Positions 24,630 to 33,759 are shown, numbered from the stretch's first letter. The stretch is DNA of 44,403 nt from Bacteroidetes bacterium CG12_big_fil_rev_8_21_14_0_65_60_17 (GCA_002787815.1 PCUY01000043.1:47005-91407); one strand, 5' to 3'. Program-made: numbers and translations. The notes: generated by a model not told the origin, from the sequence alone.

Positions 24630-25916
24630 TTACTGTGGATGCGAACGGATTATGGTTTCTTCGCGCTTCGGACCTGAAGATACAATGGACGACCGGACTC
24701 CCAGGAATTCCGAAATGAAGTCCAGGTAGGCGCGCGCCTCGGATGGCAACTTGTCGTACGAGGAAATTCCGGAAATGTCCCTCTTCCAGCCGGGAAGCGT
24801 TTCATACACCGGTACCGCACGCTGGAGAGTGTGTAGATCGCTCGGGAACCGCTGCGTACGCTTTCCATCAAGCTCATAGGCGGTGCACACTTTGATTTCC
24901 CGCAGTGAAGAGAGCACATCGAGTTTCGTGATGGCCAATTCCGTGAATCCATTGATCATGGACGTATACCGCAGTGCGACAAGGTCGAGCCATCCACAAC
25001 GCCTTGGCCGTCCGGTTGTCGCCCCGAATTCGTGCCCCGCCTTACGCAACGCCTCTCCGGCATCGTTGTCCAGTTCTGTCGGAAAAGGGCCGTTCCCCAC
25101 CCGTGTGCAATAGGCCTTCACAATGCCTATGACACGATCAATTTCCATGGGAGGTACACCCAGACCCGTGCAACAGCCACCGACCGTCGGGTGACTGCTT
25201 GTCACGAACGGATAGGTACCGAAATCCACGTCAAGCAGTGAGCCCTGGGCACCCTCTGCCAGTATACGCTTGCCATCCTTGAGCGCATGACACAGATACT
25301 GGGTCGTATCCGTAATGTATGGGTCGATCTGCTTGTCAAACTCCACATACTCTTCGATCATGGCGTCGACGTCGAGTTCGTCCGCTCCGTACACGTTTTT
25401 CAGGATGGAATTCTTCTCCTCCAGGGCAAGCTCCATCTTGTGGCGCAGAACGTCCCGGTCCAGAAGATCCACCACACGCACACCCGTCCGGGCGAATTTA
25501 TCTACGTAGGCTGGCCCAATACCACGTCCCGTTGTGCCAATGGCACCGGCATCCCTCCACCGCTCCCGGGCCTCTTCCACCTTCTTGTGGTAGGGCATGA
25601 TCATGTGGGCATTGTGCGAAATAAGCAGTCGACCTTCCACATCGTAGCCCAGGTCCTTGATCATCCTGATCTCCTCCATGACGGCGACCGGATCAATGAC
25701 AACGCCGTTTCCGATCACACACGTAACGTCCTTCTGGAATATGCCACTGGGTACCAGGTGGAGAACAAAGGTCTCGTCTCCCCAACAGATGGTATGACCG
25801 GCATTGGCACCACCCTGGTAGCGCGCCACGATATCAACGTTTTCGCTGAGAAGGTCGACGATCTTTCCCTTCCCTTCATCACCCCATTGACTGCCTATTA
25901 CGACGCTGATGGGCAT
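24630..25916 (-). CDS. purA: Adenylosuccinate synthetase
   Basis: The 428-residue enzyme starts at ATG 25916 (MPISVVIGSQWGDEGKGKIVD). A start 9 codons earlier is possible but less usual for PurA. It joins IMP and aspartate using GTP to give adenylosuccinate, the first step from IMP to AMP, in the cytoplasm. Readable motifs are the GDEGKGK P-loop, GGANAGHT, the GTTGRGIGPAYVDK switch segment and CTAYELDGK near the C-terminus. The length is normal. It precedes a histidine kinase gene on the same strand by 10 bases and follows a strong hairpin terminator of the preceding sec/STAS operon. Confidence 0.97.
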   Translation of the reverse strand: MPISVVIGSQWGDEGKGKIVDLLSENVDIVARYQGGANAGHTICWGDETFVLHLVPSGIFQKDVTCVIGNGVVIDPVAVMEEIRMIKDLGYDVEGRLLISHNAHMIMPYHKKVEEARERWRDAGAIGTTGRGIGPAYVDKFARTGVRVVDLLDRDVLRHKMELALEEKNSILKNVYGADELDVDAMIEEYVEFDKQIDPYITDTTQYLCHALKDGKRILAEGAQGSLLDVDFGTYPFVTSSHPTVGGCCTGLGVPPMEIDRVIGIVKAYCTRVGNGPFPTELDNDAGEALRKAGHEFGATTGRPRRCGWLDLVALRYTSMINGFTELAITKLDVLSSLREIKVCTAYELDGKRTQRFPSDLHTLQRAVPVYETLPGWKRDISGISSYDKLPSEARAYLDFISEFLGVRSSIVSSGPKREETIIRSHPQ

Positions 25917-25945
25917 ATAGAGTACCTGTAAACAATGAAACACAA

Positions 25946-25978
25946 GAAAGGCGGCGGATGGTACATCCGCCGCCTTTC
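25946..25978 (-). terminator. Strong hairpin after the sec/STAS operon
   Basis: A perfect 15-bp inverted repeat (25946-25960 and 25964-25978; arm GAAAGGCGGCGGATG) has a 3-base loop, GTA. It lies between the STAS stop (26001) and the purA start (25916). On the minus strand it is followed by a short T-rich run (TTGTGTTT). It most likely terminates the secD-secF-STAS transcript before purA. Confidence 0.8.
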
Positions 25979-26000
25979 CCCATGGTTATGCAGCGATCTG

Positions 26001-26342
26001 CTACGCTTCGAAGCTCTTGGCCGCTTCATCCACAGACGGGAAGTGCTTGAACACGGTTATCAGCTTGGTCACCACAAGCAACGACTGTATCCTGTCAGCA
26101 ACGTTGGCCAGACGCAGGTCACCACCCGCGTTGCGCATTGTCGTCATAGCACTGATGAGCATACCGAGACCGCTCGAATTCATGAACTTCACCTTGGACA
26201 GATCAACCACAACATTGGTTTTTCCAGCCTCCTTGAGTTCATGCAACTTGTCGTGAAGTTTGGACCCGTCCGGGCCACCCATCACATTTCCTTTGAGTGT
26301 AATGACGACGCTGTTGTAGCGTTCGTCCAGATTGAAATTCAT
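26001..26342 (-). CDS. STAS-domain anti-sigma factor antagonist
   Basis: A 113-residue single STAS domain like SpoIIAA/RsbV. It has the GNVMGGPDGSKLHDKL opening segment, TNVVVDLSKVKFMNSSGLGML with the likely phosphorylatable serine (Ser56 or Ser57), and a C-terminal TVFKHFPSVDEAAKSF helix. These proteins bind an anti-sigma kinase and are switched off by serine phosphorylation. The partner kinase and sigma factor are not in the window. It is the last gene of the secD-secF operon, 15 bases after secF, and is followed by a hairpin terminator. Linking it to protein export is only positional. Confidence 0.92.
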   Translation of the reverse strand: MNFNLDERYNSVVITLKGNVMGGPDGSKLHDKLHELKEAGKTNVVVDLSKVKFMNSSGLGMLISAMTTMRNAGGDLRLANVADRIQSLLVVTKLITVFKHFPSVDEAAKSFEA

Positions 26343-26357
26343 GCTTCCTCCAATATA

Positions 26358-27260
26358 TCAGATGGTTCGCTGGCGCAGGGCCAAAACGACGGGTGACGCC
26401 ACAAAAACCGAGGAGTAGGTACCGATTACTATGCCTACCATCAGCGCAAACGCAAATCCGCGCAGGACCTCGCCGCCGAATATAAACAGGATAAGCACCA
26501 CGATCAAGGTCGTGCCTGACGTTATGACTGTACGGCTGAGCGTATTGTTGACGGAACGGTTGACGACGGTGGCGTATTTCTCCGCTTTGAAGAGCCCTGT
26601 GTATTCCCGGATTCGGTCAAACACCACCACCGTGTCATTCAGTGAATACCCTACGATGGTCAGGAATGCCGCAATGATCGTCTGGTCCACCTGCAACGAA
26701 AACGGTACAATGAACCGCAGAAGAGAGAACACGCCCAGCGTGATGAGCACGTCGTGGAAGAGCGCCGCCACCGCACCGACTCCGAAGCGCCACTCGAAAC
26801 GGATCAGGATATAGACAAAGATCACGAGCAACGATCCAAGGATGGAGTAGATGGCACCCTGTTGCAGGTCCTTTGCGAACCGGGGACCCACAATGTCCGT
26901 TTTGAGGATCTCTGGATTGGAACCAGGGAACGCCTGTTCGATGGTGGCCACGATCAGAGCCTGGACCTCACGCATCTCCCGTGTATCGGCGGTTCTGATA
27001 AGCAGGTCATTCGGGGATCCGAACGTTTTCACCTCCGGCTCCTGATCCAGAACGTCGGCAAGGACAGAGCGAATCTCGGTTGCCGAGTGGACCTCGTCAA
27101 GCTCCACAATGAATTCCATACCCCCCCGGAAATCAATGCCGAGTTCGAGGCCGTTGAAAACGAGGGAAAACAGACTCACGATGAGCAACACGCCGGATAT
27201 GATGTACCCGATTTTACGGCTGCCTATGAGGTCATAATTGGCATTTTCAAATATTCTCAT
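26358..27260 (-). CDS. secF: SecF, protein translocase subunit
   Basis: A 300-residue membrane protein with six predicted helices and the SecF signatures: ELGIDFRGGMEFIVELDE in the first periplasmic segment, IVGYSLNDTVVVFDRIRE in the fourth helix region, and SVNNTLSRTVITSGTTLIVVL. Together with SecD it uses the proton motive force to help preproteins leave the SecYEG channel on the periplasmic side. The length is normal. It follows secD by 17 bases and precedes the STAS gene by 15 bases. Confidence 0.96.
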   Translation of the reverse strand: MRIFENANYDLIGSRKIGYIISGVLLIVSLFSLVFNGLELGIDFRGGMEFIVELDEVHSATEIRSVLADVLDQEPEVKTFGSPNDLLIRTADTREMREVQALIVATIEQAFPGSNPEILKTDIVGPRFAKDLQQGAIYSILGSLLVIFVYILIRFEWRFGVGAVAALFHDVLITLGVFSLLRFIVPFSLQVDQTIIAAFLTIVGYSLNDTVVVFDRIREYTGLFKAEKYATVVNRSVNNTLSRTVITSGTTLIVVLILFIFGGEVLRGFAFALMVGIVIGTYSSVFVASPVVLALRQRTI

Positions 27261-27277
27261 GATGTATTCCGTATGGA

Positions 27278-29152
27278 TCAGCCGAAGGAGACCGTCATGC
27301 GACGTTCGGCGATCATGTAATCAAAAATGATACGGGTAAAGACGATAGCCGTGAACATGGAGGACAGAATACCTGCCATGAGCGTGACGGCGAAGCCCTG
27401 GATGGGTCCAAGACCGAACGAGTAAAGAATGACACCCACAAAGAAGGTGGTGATATTGGCATCGAAGATGGCAGACAGTGCTTTCCCGTATCCACCCTCA
27501 ATGGCTGCCTTGAGTGTCTTTCCCGTCGACTGTTCCTCCCGGATGCGTTCAAAAATCAGTACGTTCGCATCTACCGCCATACCGATGGTAAGCACAATAC
27601 CGGCAATACCGGGCAGCGTCAGCGTGGCCTGGAAGCCCGACAGGATTCCCAGGATGAATATCAGGTTCAGCACGAGTGCCAGGTTGGCAACGGCTCCACC
27701 CGTACGGTAATAGAACATCATGAACAGCGCCACGAGGACCAGGCCGAGCAGAACGGAATTCAAACCGGACCGGATGGAGCGGGCTCCGAGGCTGGGACCG
27801 ACCGTCCGCTCCTGGACAATTTCCACCGGAGCGGGCAATGCACCTGACTTCAGCACCGTCACGATATCGGACGCCTCCTCCCGTGAGTCGAGCCCGGTGA
27901 TATTGGTCCGACCTCCCGAAATACGTTCCTGGATGACGGGATAGGAGTAGACCACGCCATCAAGGACAACAGCAACGGACTTGCCCACGTTGGCACCCGT
28001 GAGGCGGGCCCACGTGCGGGCGCCTTCCGAATTCATGGTCATGGACACTTCCGGAACGTTGGTGAACGGGTCGAACTCGACGCGGGCATCGGTCACGACT
28101 TCTCCCGTGATTTCTTCCGTATCACGGACCCCGAGCAGATAGAATATCTCCCGGCCGTCCGACGTCGTTCCCACCGGGCTGGCCGTATACATCAGTTCCA
28201 CGCCAGGAGGAAGCAGTTCCTTCGCGCCAGGACGCCTGAGCAGTGCATTTACACGGGCCGTGTCCTGAACGGCCGCCGAACCGAAAATGACCCCTTGGCC
28301 GATCGGCTGGAATACATCCAGGAATTCATTGCCGGAACCCGCATTGTCCCCCTCAAGCAGGGCGTTGATGTCAAACGTCGTGTCGGGTTCAGCCGCCGCA
28401 TTGCCCAGCGAATCCGCATCGACCGAGTCCGGTTCGGACGTCTCGTAGAACTCGATCATGCGCTGCAGTGCCCGGGTCAGATCGGTCGGTTCTGCCATCA
28501 GGCGGAATTCGAGCCGTGCCGTACCCCTGAGCAACCCCCGGACACGTTCTTCGTCGTCCACACCCGGAAGCTCCACGACAACCCGACGGCTTCCCTGTCG
28601 CTGGATGGCCGGCTCCGTAACACCATACCGGTCAACACGGTCGCGAATGATTTCAATGGCCCGGAGAACGGCTTCGTCCGCTTCGGTTCGGAGATAGGCT
28701 GCGACCTCGTCATTGGATGAGCGCCGCGTAATACCGGCCGCCTCGTTACGAAAATAGCGTGACAGGAGCGCGTTCGGGTCCCGTTCCTCAAAGGCGTTGA
28801 CGAAGGCATCGATGGCCGACACATCCGAATCGAAAGCCGCTGCCTGGGCTTCTGCCAATACCTCCTCGAATATGTCGTCCGTATCGACAGCCAGCGCACG
28901 GATCAGGGCGTCGACCCGGATTTCAAGCGTAGCGTGCATTCCGCCCTGAAGGTCGAGTCCCAGTTTCAGGGAGCGCTCCCGCACGGAGTTGATTTTGGCC
29001 GCATTCTCGGACTCATATTCCGACCGCTCTTCGGCGGTCATGGAATTGAGGTTGGAATTAATGAAGTACCACTGGATGGTAGGGTAGAGATAATACGCGG
29101 TCAGCACAAAGAAGAATGCGACCAGGAATATCTTGAATCCGTTTTTTTGCAT
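27278..29152 (-). CDS. secD: SecD, protein translocase subunit
   Basis: About 624 residues from ATG 29152 (MQKNGFKIFLVAF), which gives an N-terminal helix directly, as in related SecD proteins. A start 9 codons upstream at 29179 is also open, but it falls in the loop of a 7-bp inverted repeat. Visible motifs are LGLDLQGGMHATLEI, then a large periplasmic domain with DRVDRYGVTEPAIQRQG, and a C-terminal block of five helices with AGIVLTIGMAVDANVLIFERI. It works with SecF and SecYEG in export. The proton-conducting aspartate region is in GMAVDANV. The periplasmic part carries a long acidic insertion near residues 250-290. Confidence 0.95.
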   Translation of the reverse strand: MQKNGFKIFLVAFFFVLTAYYLYPTIQWYFINSNLNSMTAEERSEYESENAAKINSVRERSLKLGLDLQGGMHATLEIRVDALIRALAVDTDDIFEEVLAEAQAAAFDSDVSAIDAFVNAFEERDPNALLSRYFRNEAAGITRRSSNDEVAAYLRTEADEAVLRAIEIIRDRVDRYGVTEPAIQRQGSRRVVVELPGVDDEERVRGLLRGTARLEFRLMAEPTDLTRALQRMIEFYETSEPDSVDADSLGNAAAEPDTTFDINALLEGDNAGSGNEFLDVFQPIGQGVIFGSAAVQDTARVNALLRRPGAKELLPPGVELMYTASPVGTTSDGREIFYLLGVRDTEEITGEVVTDARVEFDPFTNVPEVSMTMNSEGARTWARLTGANVGKSVAVVLDGVVYSYPVIQERISGGRTNITGLDSREEASDIVTVLKSGALPAPVEIVQERTVGPSLGARSIRSGLNSVLLGLVLVALFMMFYYRTGGAVANLALVLNLIFILGILSGFQATLTLPGIAGIVLTIGMAVDANVLIFERIREEQSTGKTLKAAIEGGYGKALSAIFDANITTFFVGVILYSFGLGPIQGFAVTLMAGILSSMFTAIVFTRIIFDYMIAERRMTVSFG

Positions 29153-29168
29153 GATGGATACGCGTTTT

Positions 29169-29186
29169 GTCCCTGCCATCAGGGAC
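29169..29186 (-). other. Inverted repeat around the alternative secD start
   Basis: GTCCCTG (29169-29175), a 4-base loop and CAGGGAC (29180-29186) form a perfect 7-bp stem. The alternative ATG of secD (29177-29179) lies mostly in the loop. It could affect translation initiation or be chance. No T-run follows, so it is not a terminator. Confidence 0.4.
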
Positions 29187-29264
29187 GCGATGATGATATC
29201 GGATGTTCGGGAGATTCCCGTCTGGGCAGACCCGAAGACGCCGGGTCTGGACTGGATACGAAGA

Positions 29265-29732
29265 CTAGGGTCCTTTGGGCTGCAACGTCAGAAGAAAGAC
29301 CGGGAACGGCAGTGTGCCCACGGCATCCACGCGGCGGCCTGGCGTGGTACGCGCCGACGCCAGGCGATCCTGCAGTATTGAATCCAGTACGGATACGCGC
29401 AGCGATGACAGGCCGGGAGCACTCCCGGCTACAAGTACCGGTTGCACCAGAAGGTTTGACAAGTCCGACGTGGACTGCATGCCTCCATCCTGAACGGGCT
29501 CGCGGCTTGTCGACCCATCCATGAAATGCTGCACCCACCCACCGGTATCGGACGACGTTGAAGCGGCAAAAGCCTGTGGGACAATGAGCCAAAGAACGGC
29601 GCCCACAAGCAGCGCAGAGCTGCAGATGCGCACGATCCAGATATGTCTGAACAGGGTCAACCGGGTGTCGGGCTGTGAATTGTGTCTCCAGCCCACGAAT
29701 ATACGCCATGCGGGTACTGCATTCCACTCCAC
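29265..29732 (-). CDS. Hypothetical secreted or membrane-anchored protein
   Basis: A 155-residue ORF. After a basic N-terminal part, a hydrophobic helix (about residues 35-57, ICSSALLVGAVLWLIV) ends in PQAFA/AS, resembling a signal-peptide cleavage site. The remaining 100 residues are polar with a Leu/Val-rich middle. It fills most of the gap between ctaA and secD on the minus strand, 112 bases before the secD start, so it may head the sec operon. No family is recognised. A later start that shortens the N-terminus is possible. The alternative is that the region is non-coding. Confidence 0.5.
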   Translation of the reverse strand: MEWNAVPAWRIFVGWRHNSQPDTRLTLFRHIWIVRICSSALLVGAVLWLIVPQAFAASTSSDTGGWVQHFMDGSTSREPVQDGGMQSTSDLSNLLVQPVLVAGSAPGLSSLRVSVLDSILQDRLASARTTPGRRVDAVGTLPFPVFLLTLQPKGP

Positions 29733-29781
29733 ATGGGAGCGGGATCATTTCGCACGCTCTTGATATTTTCTGAAGAACGAA

Positions 29782-30720
29782 ATGATTACCGAGCGGGTTG
29801 TTCTGCCCATGAAACGCCGCAACCGTTTTACCGTCTCCACGTGGTGCGTAGCCATCGTGCTCCTGACATGGGGTGCGTTCGTAACGAGTATAAACGCAGG
29901 CATGTCCGTTCCCGACTGGCCGTCGTCCTTCAACTCATACGATCCATTCAACCCGTGGCCCAACTGGTGGACGGTCACACCGGTTCTTGCCGAACACGGT
30001 CACCGTCTGGTTGGGGCGCTTGTGGGTATGATGACCCTCGTTCTGGCCGTCTGGACGTGGTTCGCAGACAGCCGGCGCTGGATGAAGTGGACATCACTCG
30101 CGGCACTCGTCCTGGTCTCACTCCAGGGTATCCTGGGGGGGTTGCGCGTCGTGTTCGTATCGCTCGACCTCGCGATTGTGCACGCCGGCACGGCTCAGTT
30201 GTATTTTGCGCTTCTGACGGCCATGATCGTATTCACGTCTTCGTCCTGGTTTTCGAGGCCCGTCTTCCCGCTGACCGCTGGTATGGAGCGCGAAATGGAG
30301 CTCCGGCCACTTCTGCTCTTCGCACCCGCGGCCCTCTACGTCCAGATCCTGCTGGGGGCCCTCCTGCGTCACCCGGGTGCGGGAATCAACGCGTTCCTGG
30401 TAGCGCTCCACATGGCCTGGGCGTTTTTTGTGACCGTTCTGATTGTGCTCCTGGCAACACGCGTTCGGAGTCTGTTCAAAAAGGGCATCGCCGCATCGAA
30501 TTGGGCTGGAATCGTCCTGACCGTCGTCACCGTGCAGATATTACTCGGCATTTTGGCCTACTTTGTGACGTTGAATGAAGACGGTTGGCTTGTACCAAGC
30601 AACTTCCAAATCGTCATTAATACGGCGCACATGGTTGTTGGCGCCCTCCTATTCGCCGGCGTAGTTACCGTTTGCATCCAGGCAGCTCGCACCCTTCATA
30701 CTGCTCACACCACGACCTGA
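29782..30720 (+). CDS. ctaA: Heme A synthase (COX15/CtaA family)
   Basis: A 312-residue polytopic protein with eight helices in two similar halves. Conserved heme-binding histidines are in AEHGHRLVGALVG (the first two), IVHAGTAQLYFAL, LVALHMAWAF and NTAHMVVGA. The MSVPDWPSSFNSY segment is typical of the family. It oxidises the C8 methyl of heme O to give heme A for the aa3-type cytochrome oxidase in the inner membrane. Met10 at 29809 is an alternative start. The stop overlaps the ctaB start by one base (TGATG), so they form one operon. Confidence 0.95.
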   Translation: MITERVVLPMKRRNRFTVSTWCVAIVLLTWGAFVTSINAGMSVPDWPSSFNSYDPFNPWPNWWTVTPVLAEHGHRLVGALVGMMTLVLAVWTWFADSRRWMKWTSLAALVLVSLQGILGGLRVVFVSLDLAIVHAGTAQLYFALLTAMIVFTSSSWFSRPVFPLTAGMEREMELRPLLLFAPAALYVQILLGALLRHPGAGINAFLVALHMAWAFFVTVLIVLLATRVRSLFKKGIAASNWAGIVLTVVTVQILLGILAYFVTLNEDGWLVPSNFQIVINTAHMVVGALLFAGVVTVCIQAARTLHTAHTTT

Positions 30721-31631
30721 TGCGGCATCACTTACATACCACCGTCACGACAGCGAGCCTGACGAGCGGGACGACATCGCTGAAGGACTGGCTCACGCTG
30801 ACCAAACCGGAAATCACATTTCTCGTGACGATTTCTGCGTTGGCCGGGTTCATCATGGCCTCCCCCGGCGCAATCGAGGGATGGACACTCCTATGGGCGC
30901 TGGTAGGGATTTCCATGGCTTCCGCGGGTGGGTGTGCGCTCAACCACTTTCTGGAGCGCGATCTGGACGGTCACATGAAGCGGACCGCGAACCGTCCGAT
31001 TCCGTCGGGCAGAATATCTTCCCGGGCTGCCATGTGGTTCGGGATCGTGCTGGTGGGGGCTGGTGTGGGCATTCTCTGTCCGCTGACAAATCCACTCACG
31101 GGCGTTCTGGCGGCAGGAACCGTACTGCTCTACCTGTTTGTCTATACACCCATGAAGCGCCTCACCCCGTTGAATACGCTCATGGGTACCATCCCCGGCG
31201 CTCTTCCGGCACTTGGAGGATGGACGGCGGCGTCTGGCGCATTCGGAATGGGAGGCTGGGTGCTTTTTGGCGTTCTGCTGTGTTGGCAAATGCCCCACTT
31301 CTACTCACTGGCGTGGATGTATCGGAAGGACTATGCGCGGGCCGGCTACGCCATGAAAACCGTCACGGACACGTCCGGCACATCCACAGCCAATCAGATG
31401 ATTGTCTGGACCGTGGGGATGATCCTGTTCAGCCTGGCCCCCGTTGGTCTCGGTCTTCTCGGGTTGTGGTACGGTGCGGCTGCGCTGGTGCTTGGACTGT
31501 GGTTCATGCGGCGCGTCCTTCGCTTTCATGGCAGCCGCTCGTCGGAAGACGCCCGGCGTGTCCTCAAGGTCAGTGTATACTACATCCCTCTGCTGCTGGC
31601 CATCATTGTACTCGACCGGCTCCTTTCCTGA
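30720..31631 (+). CDS. ctaB: Protoheme IX farnesyltransferase (heme O synthase)
   Basis: A 303-residue UbiA-family prenyltransferase with about nine helices. It starts at ATG 30720, overlapping the ctaA stop. The prenyl-diphosphate motif is NHFLERDLDGHMKRTANRP (N-x-x-x-D type), and the second loop has YTPMKRLTPLNTLMGTIPGALP and DYARAGYAMKTVTDTSG. It transfers a farnesyl group to heme B to give heme O, which CtaA then converts to heme A. The tight coupling with ctaA indicates a dedicated heme A module. It is followed 6 bases later by rlmN. Confidence 0.96.
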   Translation: MRHHLHTTVTTASLTSGTTSLKDWLTLTKPEITFLVTISALAGFIMASPGAIEGWTLLWALVGISMASAGGCALNHFLERDLDGHMKRTANRPIPSGRISSRAAMWFGIVLVGAGVGILCPLTNPLTGVLAAGTVLLYLFVYTPMKRLTPLNTLMGTIPGALPALGGWTAASGAFGMGGWVLFGVLLCWQMPHFYSLAWMYRKDYARAGYAMKTVTDTSGTSTANQMIVWTVGMILFSLAPVGLGLLGLWYGAAALVLGLWFMRRVLRFHGSRSSEDARRVLKVSVYYIPLLLAIIVLDRLLS

Positions 31632-31637
31632 AAGCGC

Positions 31638-32714
31638 ATGTCTTCCGCGTCTGAATTGACGTCCCTTTCCCGCGCGGCCCTTACTCAGGCCGTATCGAAG
31701 CATTCCCCGGCCTGGCGCGCTTCACAGATATACCGGTGGCTGTATCATCACGGTGTCAGGTCATGGAATGACATGACGAACGTTCCTGGTGCGCTCAGAA
31801 CGTCTCTCTCAAACGAATATGCACTCCATCCGCCACGGCTCGTGGCCGAGCAGCAGTCCCGCGACAAGACCATCAAGATGCTGTTCGAGTTGCCGTCGGG
31901 CAACCGGTATGAGACCGTGCTCATACCGGATTTCCATGACGACGGCGCGCCGCGAAGAATGACCGTCTGCGTATCATCGCAGGTCGGTTGTGCCATGGGC
32001 TGTACTTTCTGCGCCACAGGCAGGATGGGCTTCAGGGAGAACCTCTCGAGCGGTGATATTTTCGACCAGGTATGGCATTGCGGAGTCAAAGCCAAGGACC
32101 ATTATGGAATGGGAGTCACCAACGTCGTGTTCATGGGTATGGGAGAGCCTCTTCTGAACACGGCCAGTGTCCTGGATGCCATCGAAAAAATGACGTCGGA
32201 AGATGGCCTGGGGCTCGGTGCGCGTCGTATCACGTTGTCGACCGTTGGCCTGGCCGGGCGGATCCGCTCCCTCGCCGACGCCGGCTTTCGCTCGCGACTG
32301 GCAGTTTCGTTGCACGCCGCCACCGGGGAGAAGCGCTCGGCCATCATGCCTGTGAACCGGAGCGAGCGGACCGACCTCGACGCGCTGGTCGAAGCCATCG
32401 TGTATTTCACGGACAGGACAGGGGGACGTGTTACGTATGAGTACTGCATGTTCCATGGACACAACGACTCCCTGGAAGACGCAGATGCCCTGGCGGCCAT
32501 CTGCGCCAGGGCACCGTCCAAGGTAAACCTGATCATGTACAACCCCGTGGAGGGACTCGGGTTTGACCGCACGCCGGAGCCTCAGCTGCATGCTTTCATT
32601 GAACGACTTGTCTCGCTCGGCGTTACCGTCACCGTGCGTCGCAGTCGCGGACAGGATATAGACGCCGCGTGCGGACAACTCGCCATCAGGAACAAGCAGG
32701 CATCACCCTCATGA
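31638..32714 (+). CDS. rlmN: RlmN, dual-specificity rRNA/tRNA adenine-C2 methyltransferase
   Basis: A 358-residue radical-SAM enzyme. The iron-sulfur cysteines are Cys118, Cys122 and Cys125 in GCAMGCTFCATG. The C-terminal catalytic cysteine is in RSRGQDIDAACGQLA, and the N-terminal RAS-x-IYRWLYHHG segment is typical. It methylates C2 of A2503 in 23S rRNA and A37 in some tRNAs. The length is normal. It lies 6 bases after ctaB, and its stop overlaps the next start by 4 bases (ATGA), so it is part of the cta operon. Confidence 0.97.
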   Translation: MSSASELTSLSRAALTQAVSKHSPAWRASQIYRWLYHHGVRSWNDMTNVPGALRTSLSNEYALHPPRLVAEQQSRDKTIKMLFELPSGNRYETVLIPDFHDDGAPRRMTVCVSSQVGCAMGCTFCATGRMGFRENLSSGDIFDQVWHCGVKAKDHYGMGVTNVVFMGMGEPLLNTASVLDAIEKMTSEDGLGLGARRITLSTVGLAGRIRSLADAGFRSRLAVSLHAATGEKRSAIMPVNRSERTDLDALVEAIVYFTDRTGGRVTYEYCMFHGHNDSLEDADALAAICARAPSKVNLIMYNPVEGLGFDRTPEPQLHAFIERLVSLGVTVTVRRSRGQDIDAACGQLAIRNKQASPS

Positions 32715-32929
32715 AAAACAGATCCGTCAACAGTCCTCTGGTCCAGTCCGTGGCCGGCTTCCTCGCTGCACTCGTGATTGGTGCCCTTGTACCACGTACG
32801 TTCACCTTTCTCGTGCGCCGTATTTTTACGCGCACGGTGCGCGAGGTACTTGTCGTCGTTGCAGCCACTTGGCTGACGGAGCGCCTGGCCCACTGGATCG
32901 TGTCCCCGGAACTCGACGAAAACGAATAA
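32711..32929 (+). CDS. Small membrane protein (72 aa)
   Basis: Starts at ATG 32711, overlapping the rlmN stop by 4 bases. Two hydrophobic stretches (about residues 11-31 and 44-62) flank an arginine-rich loop (FLVRRIFTRTVREV), and the tail is acidic (SPELDENE). No family is recognised. The tight overlap with rlmN and the 12-base gap to the MscS-type gene suggest that it is translated and belongs to the operon. A partner role for the channel next door is speculation. Confidence 0.7.
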   Translation: MKNRSVNSPLVQSVAGFLAALVIGALVPRTFTFLVRRIFTRTVREVLVVVAATWLTERLAHWIVSPELDENE

Positions 32930-32941
32930 ACACCCACACTC

Positions 32942-33748
32942 ATGGATCTTTCGAATATCGATGAATCACTTCTCGCGCTACTGACGGAATTTGTGCCCAG
33001 GGTAGCCGGTGTCATTGCACTGCTCATTCTGGCTTGGATTGTCTCCGGATGGCTGGGGCGCAGTGTGAGCCGGGCCATAGGAGCCCGCATTGATCAGACG
33101 ATTGCCAATTTTTTCGGCAGTCTGGCCAAATACGGCGTGCTGGTCATGGCCGTACTCAGTGTGTTGCAGATTTTTGGCGTTGGTACTACCAGTTTTGCTG
33201 CCCTGATCGGTGCCGCTGGTCTTGCCATTGGTTTCGCCGTGCAGGGCACGCTCGGGAATTTCTCCTCGGGCATCATGCTACTTGCGTTCCGCCCCTTCAA
33301 GGTCGGTGATGTCGTAAGCTCAGGGGGTGTCACGGGCAAAGTAGCTGAAATAGGCCTTTTCAGTACTGAAATAGACACATTTGACAACCGTCGTTTTACG
33401 GTACCCAACGGTTCCATCTACGGATCTACCATCGAGAATATTTCCTACCACCCCACGCGGCGCGTGGATGTCGTTGTGGGCACCGAATACCCCGCAAGCA
33501 TTGCCGATACACGAGAGGTATTGCTCGGTGCCGTCGCAGACGTGGACAACGTACTGAGCGAGCCGGCACCCGCTGCCGTGCTGACCGGACTGGGCGACTC
33601 ATCCATCGATTGGGTGGTTCGCGCATGGGTCAATTCGGAGAACTTCTGGCTCGTCAAGGAAGCCCTCACGCAACGGGTCAAGGAGCGCCTGGATGAAGCG
33701 GGAATCGGTATCCCCTATCCACAGATGGATGTGCATCTGGACAAATAG
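32942..33748 (+). CDS. mscS: Small-conductance mechanosensitive channel (MscS family)
   Basis: A 268-residue protein of the short MscS type: three helices, with the pore-lining helix in AALIGAAGLAIGFAVQGTLG followed by NFSSGIMLLAFRPFKVGDVV, and a cytoplasmic beta/alpha domain with the RRFTVPNGSIYGSTIEN and GIPYPQMDVHL segments. It forms heptameric channels that release solutes after hypo-osmotic shock. Length and order fit E. coli MscS (286 residues). It closes the cta-rlmN operon and ends 11 bases from the convergent MFS gene. Confidence 0.95.
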   Translation: MDLSNIDESLLALLTEFVPRVAGVIALLILAWIVSGWLGRSVSRAIGARIDQTIANFFGSLAKYGVLVMAVLSVLQIFGVGTTSFAALIGAAGLAIGFAVQGTLGNFSSGIMLLAFRPFKVGDVVSSGGVTGKVAEIGLFSTEIDTFDNRRFTVPNGSIYGSTIENISYHPTRRVDVVVGTEYPASIADTREVLLGAVADVDNVLSEPAPAAVLTGLGDSSIDWVVRAWVNSENFWLVKEALTQRVKERLDEAGIGIPYPQMDVHLDK

Positions 33749-33759
33749 ACCAGACGTAC

